Source: Topomyia yanbarensis (Eukaryota; Arthropoda; Insecta; Diptera; Culicidae). Taken from it: 64,000 nucleotides of DNA. The DNA is taken from positions 93,198,161 to 93,262,160 of the forward strand of contig NC_080670.1 of the NCBI RefSeq assembly GCF_030247195.1. The letters run 5' to 3'. The translations under genes were made by a program, and so were the position numbers. Of the stretch, positions 57,640 through 64,000 are shown piece by piece (positions within the stretch are counted from its first letter, which is position 1; every line of letters starts with the position of its first letter). The notes beneath the pieces are model-generated. The model saw nothing but the letters and a program-made list of their open reading frames with translations, was not told where the DNA came from and made no database searches.

Positions 57640-58140
57640 ATTAATTTCGTAGGGAGCCAAGATGGCCGCGAATGGTATTGGTTATGGCTGTAGTTTGAAC
57701 AGATGAAGATGGCCGCGATTGGTACTGATGGCGGCTTGGGACGACCTCTTCGGAGTGAATTGAACGGACAAAGATGACGGTAGAAAATTTCATAGCGGCT
57801 TTAAAGCCAGTTTTTATTAATTTAGTAGCGAGCCGAGACGGCCACGAATGGTGATGATGGCGGATCGGGACGACCGCTTTGGATTGAATTGAACGGACAG
57901 AATGACGACAGAAAATTTCACACCGGCTTTGAAGCCAGTTTTTTTTGATTTAGTAGCGAGCCGAGACGGCCGCGAACGGTAACGAAGGCGGCTCGGGACG
58001 ACCGCTTTGCATTGATTTGAAAGTCGACTGGGACGGCCACTTAAAAACAAATTCCATAGTGGCTTTGAGGTTGTGGTTACGGTTCGGGACGACCGCTTAG
58101 AACAGATTCGAAAGCGCACTGGGACAGTCGCGTAGGACAA
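57640..58140 (+). repeat. Tandem repeats in the leader, period about 128 bp
   Basis: Two clear adjacent copies start TAGTAGCGAGCCGAGACGGC at 57823 and 57951. Diverged copies lie on each side. Each carries GGCTCGGGACGACCGCTTT, GAACGGACAGAATGACG and GCTTTGAAGCCAG. GC content is higher than the surroundings. The minus-strand open frame at 57817-58140 is a product of the repeat. Confidence 0.85.
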
Positions 58141-58400
58141 TTTTATTGTGGCTTAAAACCCGGACTGATATAACGCGTTCAATTCCTTCATTGGCGAACC
58201 TTGACAGCCTTTCATGTCTCGCGCTACCATGTTAACAACGTACCACAATGGTCAGAAGTAATTATAATAGAAGGGGATTGAGATAATTTCACTCTCAACA
58301 ACATAAACCTAAAGTTTTGGTTTCTAATTTAGGATTGCAACATTTGGAATTAACAGCAGAAATTTTTGTTCCTGTGCCATTTTTTTTCACAGAATTAAAA

Positions 58401-59519
58401 ATGAGCTCCCGAATATGATTCGGAGGATACCGATGACTCATACAGCGAACAAGCACTTAGCAGTACACACCATGAAGAGCAGAGGAATGACAGTGACCAC
58501 AATACCGACAGCGATGATGCTTCTGTAGAATCGGATGCGAATGAAGAGATTTATCTCGACAGCATTGGTGACGAAGGACTGGCAAAGGAAGGTGACGTTG
58601 AAATCGGTACAAGCGTTCTTCCACTAGCGCAAGATGAAGGTAGAGATTGCTATCGAAGAATGGAGCTAGTCAAGACATTAAGTTCTTATCAGTGTCCCGG
58701 GGCAACACATACGGCGCCCTATGATGTTGACCACAGCTGGAACACCGGAAGTGAGACGGTTGGTTCGTCGATAAACACAACTAGCATTCAATGGGAAAAC
58801 ATTCAGCCCTTCCCAAATGATGTTCCCGCAAATAGAATGTGGGAGCAATGGAACAGATTCATAGATCGATTCGAAATCGCTGCTTCGTTCTCCAATGTTA
58901 ATGATCCTGTAAAACGCTCGCAGATCTTGTTTCTATCGATGGGAGAGAAACTACAGGGTATAGATAGAACCGCCAGGCTGCGTCCGAGCCTGCAAAAGCC
59001 GAACTGCTACAATGTTTTCGCTAAAAACATCGAAAATTATTTGCGATCGATGGTCGACATAACCGCAGAGTATGAGGCATTTTCCAACCTGAAACAGGCA
59101 GTAGATGAACCAACAATCGCATTTCATGCACGGTTAATGGAGAAGGTTCGCCTTTGTGGCTACTCCAGCATCGACCAAGATCGGTTCGTAAGAGCGCAGT
59201 TGCTAAAAGGGATGCGCAATAAGGAATTAGTCAAAGTAGCTAGGACATTTGGCTATGAAACGATTTTCATAGTTCAATCAGCTACCCGGGACGAGGCGTA
59301 TGCTGCGGAAACGGCACAAGTCAAACCACAACAAGCCTTCGCGATAGCGCGAAATCGGCAAATAACTTCCAACGAACAGCAGCGGTGGAAACGTCGATCA
59401 GAGACAGCTGAAGGTGATTGGATTGCGTCAAAAAAGCATCGAAGCGGCATCGGAAGCAGGTCTCACGGAGAAGGACGGCGTTATCGTTGCCCAAAATGTA
59501 ACCGTCTTGCCCAGCAATA
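58401..59519 (+). pseudogene. gag: gag of the older Ty3/gypsy element, frameshifted
   Basis: An ATG at 58401 opens a frame that stops after five codons. One base over, an open frame runs from 58405 to 59519, so a single-base lesion near the start is likely; the next ATG in this frame is at 58660. The N-terminus is very acidic (EYDSEDTDDSYSEQ), followed by a capsid-like domain (MWEQWNRFIDRFEIAASF, TAEYEAFSNLKQAVDEPTIA, RAQLLKGMRNKEL). The frame ends at the first half of a knuckle, YRCPKCNRL. The rest (NNCNACGMRGHFDPAC) lies in the next frame at 59523-59570. Confidence 0.85.
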
Positions 59520-59522
59520 AAT

Positions 59523-59648
59523 AACAATTGCAACGCATGTGGAATGCGCGGCCATTTTGACCCGGCGTGTAGGAAAAAGAACGCCAGCAGCATTGGGACC
59601 AAACTTGATAGCGGATCAACATGGACAGACGAAGAATGCGACAAAAAG
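59523..59648 (+). pseudogene. Gag C-terminal zinc knuckle (exon before candidate intron)
   Basis: In frame with the downstream protease: NNCNACGMRGHFDPACRKKN, a CX2CX4HX4C knuckle, then an acidic stretch ending DKK at 59648, where a splice-donor-like GTAAAT follows. Confidence 0.75.
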
Positions 59649-59771
59649 GTAAATAACGATTGAGTTTTGAAGATCGATTGATCGGTTTCTTTTATGTACC
59701 AAATTTCATTTAAATAGAATAAAATTGTTTTGAAATATTTGATTTGACTATTATTAACTTCTCGTTTCCAG
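59649..59771 (+). other. Candidate spliceosomal intron between Gag knuckle and protease
   Basis: AAG|GTAAAT donor at 59649; acceptor CTTCTCGTTTCCAG ending at 59771; TATTAAC branch-like motif at 59752-59758. Length is 123 nt and AT-rich. Read through, the frame meets TGA at 59661; spliced, the knuckle frame continues in phase 0 into the protease (DKK then QINSIS). The branch A is only about 14 nt from the acceptor, on the short side. Confidence 0.6.
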
Positions 59772-60593
59772 CAAATAAACTCAATCTCGCTGACTGACGT
59801 ACTTATCGATTGTCGAATAGGATTCTCGACTCCTATCCGCTTTTTAATAGATTCAGGTGCTGACGTTAATATTATAGGCGGTAATGATTGGAAGCTACTG
59901 CAACGCGAGTTCCTTGCAGGCTTAGCTAAGCTTGAACCAATTCAGCTGCAGAACGATAGTGACCTAAGGGCTTATGCTTCAAATAAACCCATTTCAGTCC
60001 AATGTGGTTTCAGAGCAGGAATTGAGGTTGTGGGATGGTGCAAGCCATCGATTGTTGCTGATTTTTTAGTAGTTTATGAAGGTCGTCGATCGCTACTGAG
60101 TCGGTCGACAGCAAGCGATTTAAGATTATTGAAGGTGGGAGTAACCGCTAATAGCCTTGAAGCGTCAGAACTAACAGGAAAATTTCCAAAAATCCCCGGT
60201 GTTCTTGTAAAATTCAGTGTTGATATGACCGTACCCCCAGTAAAAAATGCATACTACAATGTCCCAACGGCTTATAGAGAAAGCGCGAGGGCAAGACTCG
60301 AGGAGATGAAAAATCGCGGTATCATTGAGCGCGTGGTAACGGCTCCGAATTGGATAAGCGGCATGTCAGCGGTAGCTAAGGGCAAAAACGACTTTCGCCT
60401 TGTTGTAAATATGCGGGCACCCAATCAAGCGATCAAACGAGAGTATTTTCGTTTGCCTCTGCTGGATGAAATGAAGATCAAGCTGCATGGGGCGAAATTC
60501 TTTTCGAAGCTGGATTTGTCAAACGCCTTCCATCATCTAGAACTGCATAAGGATTCGAGAGATTTTATAGTTCTAGTTTTTTTTATGTTATAG
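59772..60593 (+). pseudogene. pol 5' part: protease and N-terminal RT
   Basis: One open frame. Aspartic protease active site RFLIDSGADVNIIGG. RT follows with VPTAYRESARARLEEM, GIIERVVTAPNWISGM, FRLVVNMRAPNQAIKREYF and FFSKLDLSNAFHHLEL (motif A Asp). It breaks after DSRDF: the motif B region, expected before YIDD, is gone and the frame shifts, with a T-rich junction near 60575-60590. Confidence 0.88.
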
Positions 60594-62347
60594 TTTATAT
60601 TGATGACATTCTTATATTCGCGGAAAACTTGGAAGATCTCCGTAAGTCGGTGGCCCATGTCTTAAGAATCCTAAGAGCAAATAACTTGACTATAAACGCA
60701 TCGAAATGCGAGTTTGATAAAACACGAGTGAAGTTCCTTGGGCATGAGCTCAACGAGCATGGCTTCAATGTTGATGAAACAAAAGTAAAGGATATCCAAA
60801 AATTCAGAGAACCCTGTACCGCTTCCGAGCTCCGAAGTTTCTTAGGACTGGCATCCTTTGTAAGCCCGTACATAAGGAACTTCGCAGATACTGCAAACCC
60901 ATTATGGGCGGTCATCAGCACTAACGTTTGGGTATGGGGTCGTGAACAGTCGAAAGCATTTCAACGATTGAAGGAGCAAATAGTTCAATGTACGACGTCC
61001 CTCGGGTACTTTTCAGAAAAAGATAAAACCCTCCTGTATACAGACGCCTCGCCGAACGCCCTTGGTGCTGTGCTTGTTCAAGTCAACGCCGACCAATCTC
61101 CGCGTATTATAAGTTTCGCGTCAAAAGCCCTGACAATAACTGAAAAGAGGTACCCTCAAAACCAGCGCGAGGCACTTGGCGCAATGTGGGCCATAGAAAG
61201 ATTTTCATATTGCTTGCTCGGAAGGCCATTTACGCTTCGCACCGATGCGCAAGGTTTCACGTTCATTCCAAACAGATCTCGAGAAGATTCCAAGCGAGCT
61301 TTGACTCGCGCGGATGGTTGCTCTTTAAGGCTCAGTCCATACAAATTCAATGTAGAATACGTGCGTGGTCGCGACAACGCGGAACCGTTTTCAAGATTGT
61401 ATATAGGTGAAGACGGTCCTTTCGATGAAGGTAATAGCCCTTGGGAGATCGCTACCCTTGAAGCAAACTCAGTTGGATTTCTAACGGAAGGCGTAATACA
61501 GAGAGCTACTGCGCTTGATCGGCAACTTCAGGAAGTGACAAATGCCCTAGAAACAGGTATCTGGCCAAAGCAGCTAAAACAGTTCGAAGTTCTAGGCAAC
61601 GACTTAATCGCAGTGGAAGGAATCCTATCCAAAACGGGCTGCGCAGTAATACCAGAAAATCTCCGCAACAAAACACTTGCGATTGCTCACGAGGGCCACC
61701 CATCGACCGCAAAATTCAAGAGCATTTTAAGAGAGCGCGTGTGGTGGCCCGGCATGTCAAAAGACGCAGAGGCATGGGTGGACTCGTGTGCGATTTGTGT
61801 GACAAACGGAAAACCGAAGAAGCCGACACGTATGGAGCGAGTTTTCGCACCGGAATCGGTGTGGGAAACAATTGCCGTCGACTTCAACGGGCCATACTCA
61901 AAATTCGGAGGCATCTTAATCCTGGTTGTAGTTGATTATCGCTCTAGATTCATAATCGCTAAGCCGGTGAAATCTACAAGCTTCGACCATACGAGAAGAA
62001 TTTTAGAAGAAATTTTCGAAAAGGAAGGTTTTCCACGAAACATAAAATCTGACAATGGTCCTCCTTTCAATGGCGAGGATTATAAACGCTACTGCGAAGA
62101 ACGTGGAATCAACGTTATTTTCTCTACCCCTTTTTATCCCCAACAAAATGGCCTAGTAGAAAGTTGTATGAAGCTGATCAACAAAGCGATGAACGCAGCT
62201 TCTTCAACTGGTACAGATTATACGAAAGAGTTGAATGCGGCGGTTCATGCATACAATGCTGCCGCTCATTCCATCACAAAAGTACCACCAGAAGAATTCA
62301 TGATGCGGCGGAAAATTAAGCGTGGACTACCTCTTTTATGCCGTTGA
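60593..62347 (+). pseudogene. pol 3' part: RT active site, RNase H, integrase
   Basis: Opens with VYIDDILIFA (YIDD, 60596-60607), then RT thumb (KVKDIQKF, LRSFLGLASF). RNase H follows with LLYTDASPNALGAVL, NQREALGAMWAIE and TLRTDAQGF, then integrase. The zinc domain is AHEGHPSTAKF and CAIC. The DDE core is IAVDFNGPY, IKSDNGPPF and NGLVESCMKL. It stops at 62347 after RGLPLLCR. It is fused out of frame to the upstream RT, so the enzyme is dead as it stands. Confidence 0.92.
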
Positions 62348-62786
62348 AAAGCCACATTCGATGACGACCTTCTGAGCATTAGGGATCACGAATCTAAAAT
62401 ACAGGCGAAGATGCGAGAAGATGCAAAACGTGGAGCTCTGCAGTGTCGGGTTAAACCAGGGGATACAGTCATCATTGAACGCCAAGCACGCGCGAAAGCT
62501 GAGTCGCGGTTTGACCCACGCAAATACCCTGTAGTAGAGGAAAAAAAATGGAATGCTACTTTTAAATGATGATCACGGAGAAGTTTTAAAAAGCCACGTG
62601 TCGCAAACTAAGAAGGTTAGTGATTGGAGGCAGTCTGAAAGAGCGACCAGTTCGGGGACAATCACACGAAGCAATATTGAACCTGAAATAATTCCTCAAC
62701 CAATACAGGAAACCGGAGCAGCTACTCCGATATCTGGGAAAAAAACAACGCCCTGCACGCGGAATACGAACACCAGCTTACCTTAA
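62348..62786 (+). pseudogene. pol C-terminal end, frameshifted
   Basis: After a shift the integrase C-terminus continues (ATFDDDLLSIRDHESKIQAK, RVKPGDTVIIERQ), is shifted again in an A-run near 62540, and finishes as LLLNDDHGEVLKSHVSQTKK with a Ser/Thr/Pro-rich end at 62786. VKPGDTVIIE is the usual GPY/F-like barrel. Confidence 0.75.
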
Positions 62787-62942
62787 GAACTACATCCTTG
62801 TAACGGAAGAAAAGCGTCTAGCATCGGGTTGACTTTTGCAATATTTAATAGTTATAGCGAAATCGAAATATAGTACATATCGAAATGCATAACATATTCC
62901 CCATCAATTCAAAACGATATTATTCCCTGGATTAGTTTTTGG

Positions 62943-62955
62943 TGAGGGAGGAGGA
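62943..62955 (+). promoter_or_regulatory. Polypurine tract
   Basis: TGAGGGAGGAGGA directly precedes the 3' LTR, as expected for the plus-strand primer. Confidence 0.8.
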
Positions 62956-63159
62956 TGTGTGGACGCAGGTGAACAAATCGGCAACACTGACAGAAACGCC
63001 CATTACACCGCGTTATTCAATCCCACCCTTTATACTGACCTTTGATGCCCCACGCTCACGACAAGCACGAACTCGGTCGAGCAGCAACGAGCATCGAGCT
63101 CTTCCGTATATTCGCTGCAGCAGAGGTAAGACCTGTTTGGACATTGCTGAGCAAGTCGG
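62956..63159 (+). repeat. 3' LTR of the older Ty3/gypsy element
   Basis: TGTGTGGACGCAGGTG to GCTGAGCAAGTCGG, same length as the 5' LTR with about seven substitutions (GCAAGCG/GCAGGTG, ATAGTAA/ACAGAAA, GGGCTC/GAGCTC, TTGGCTG/TTCGCTG). Confidence 0.88.
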
Positions 63160-64000
63160 AAGAAGCAGTAAATTCGTCTGCAGTGCTGCCGAATAGACAA
63201 TTGAATTGAGTTCAATTAGTTGTTGAGAGTCAATGGGGTAATACCAAAATGGCTGGTTCTGAGCAGTTGTTAAAAGTTCAACAATTGATGTTTGTTTTAA
63301 TGCTGAACCATGATGTTTGATTTGGCAAAGTTGTCTAGAGCATACAAATTGATGTAAATTTCAAAATGTTTAAACTGAAATTAAAGAAAACAATGAAATC
63401 AGCGATGTCAATAAAATAACAAAAACAATAAAATCAATTAATGAAATCAATAAAATTAATTAAATCAATTAAACATGACTTGAATCACATGAAACTTCAC
63501 ATTAACACTCAATGTATTTAAAGTGGCCTGTATTTATATCGCCAATAGTCGTATCAATGAGATCTAATCCAGGCCTGGTTGCGCTGGTTAGGCGATTCTC
63601 GAATAATCTCGAGAACACACTCGCATTTTGTATACATATATCCTTATTCTTACTGCTACGGCGCGTCGTATTGATACATCTATCCTTGCACAGAGGCAAT
63701 TGCGTGTATGTGTGTGTTATTCACATATGGTAAGCAACTCAAACGCAAGTGGGGGGAAACTCACGATTAGGTTCTTATTTACTGAGTGCTGGTAATACGT
63801 ATTTCTGTTATTTTTGCTGTTACTGTACATCGTTTTGAAACATCTAGAAGGTTTGGTCGCGAACATTCAAGTTTAGAGAAAACTACCACTAAATTATTCA
63901 ATTACAAAAAAACTTAATTCATTGAGAACAGCAACCAACTAACGAATAGCAAAAACACTTTCATTTTATAGACCACCATTAAAAACTAAGTTTCTTTAAG
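63160..64000. other. No gene; AATCAATTA low-complexity stretch
   Basis: 63388-63475 is an imperfect array of AATCAAT/AAAATCAATTA words. The rest, to the window edge, is plain non-coding sequence; no exon is supported. Confidence 0.5.

Larger units (their letters stand above)
56972..63159 (+). mobile_element. Older Ty3/gypsy LTR retrotransposon
   Basis: A 6.19-kb element on the plus strand with 204-bp direct LTRs starting TGTGTGGACGCA. Order: 5' LTR, 1.2-kb leader with tandem repeats, gag, candidate intron, protease, RT, RNase H, integrase, 3' UTR, polypurine tract, 3' LTR. The LTRs differ at about seven of 204 positions by eye, so it is older than the element at 11114. Gag-pol has several frameshifts and an RT deletion. 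I could not find a convincing target duplication, and the LTR 3' boundary (at GTCGG) is only where the two copies stop matching. Confidence 0.9.

Noticed and set aside
57817..58140. Minus-strand open frame of 107 codons
   Set aside because: Created by the 128-bp tandem repeats, antisense to the retrotransposon leader.
56972..63159. Target duplication for the older LTR element
   Set aside because: No 4-6-bp match is found at the two borders; the ends may be decayed or the LTR boundary slightly wrong.

Overview
The window looks like a repeat-rich stretch of a culicine mosquito genome, most likely Aedes. The evidence is the mix of elements: R1-like, CR1/L2-like and I/Loner-like LINEs, Ty3/gypsy elements, many TIR elements with TA or 8-bp target duplications, and very little single-copy coding DNA. 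This assignment rests on remembered element families, not on a database search. I see no intact host gene. The only host-like pieces are one possible exon (2983-3190, minus) and a decayed histone H1-like tail (about 40953-41210, minus).

Layout. 1-3.8 kb: AT microsatellite, a truncated LINE RT, the possible exon. 3.8-7.75 kb: a 3.93-kb hAT-type element with an exact 8-bp target duplication (CTGGAGAG) and no transposase, holding a duplicated TATA/Inr promoter-like block and a small nested MITE. 7.8-8.2 kb: a 382-bp MITE. 9.3-22.4 kb and 36.2-40.1 kb: the arms of a 3.8-kb inverted duplication. The left arm is split by a young Ty3/gypsy element (11114-20495, minus strand, TSD GGTT, nearly identical 1.56-kb LTRs); the right arm preserves the empty site. 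22.4-28.1 kb: a foldback element, a 2.1-kb TIR element with a nested MITE, an R1-like RT piece and a 1-kb TIR element. 28.3-35.1 kb: an I/Loner-like LINE broken by two DNA elements, plus other fragments. 35.1-37.5 kb: an R1-like LINE. 41.9-43.5 kb: an ORF1-only LINE with a 14-bp target duplication inside a MITE. 43.8-46.2 kb: a further MITE and a tRNA-like SINE. 46.4-55.1 kb: a CR1/L2-like LINE (ORF1 and ORF2, minus strand) split by a 4-kb insertion and by a 300-bp hAT-type MITE. 57.0-63.2 kb: an older Ty3/gypsy element on the plus strand with 204-bp LTRs and a candidate intron between the Gag zinc knuckle and protease.

How the parts relate. Almost all coding potential belongs to transposons, and most of it is broken. 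The nesting gives relative ages: the inverted duplication predates the young Ty3/gypsy insertion; the CR1/L2-like LINE predates the elements within it; the Loner-like LINE predates its TA-flanked and GGCGTAGCC-end inserts. The most notable points are a textbook -1 frameshift signal in the young Ty3/gypsy element, whose pol nevertheless lacks the YxDD region; the apparent intron in the older Ty3/gypsy element; an intact ORF1-only LINE sharing a 3'-terminal hairpin with the Loner-like LINE; and the promoter-like duplication inside the hAT element.
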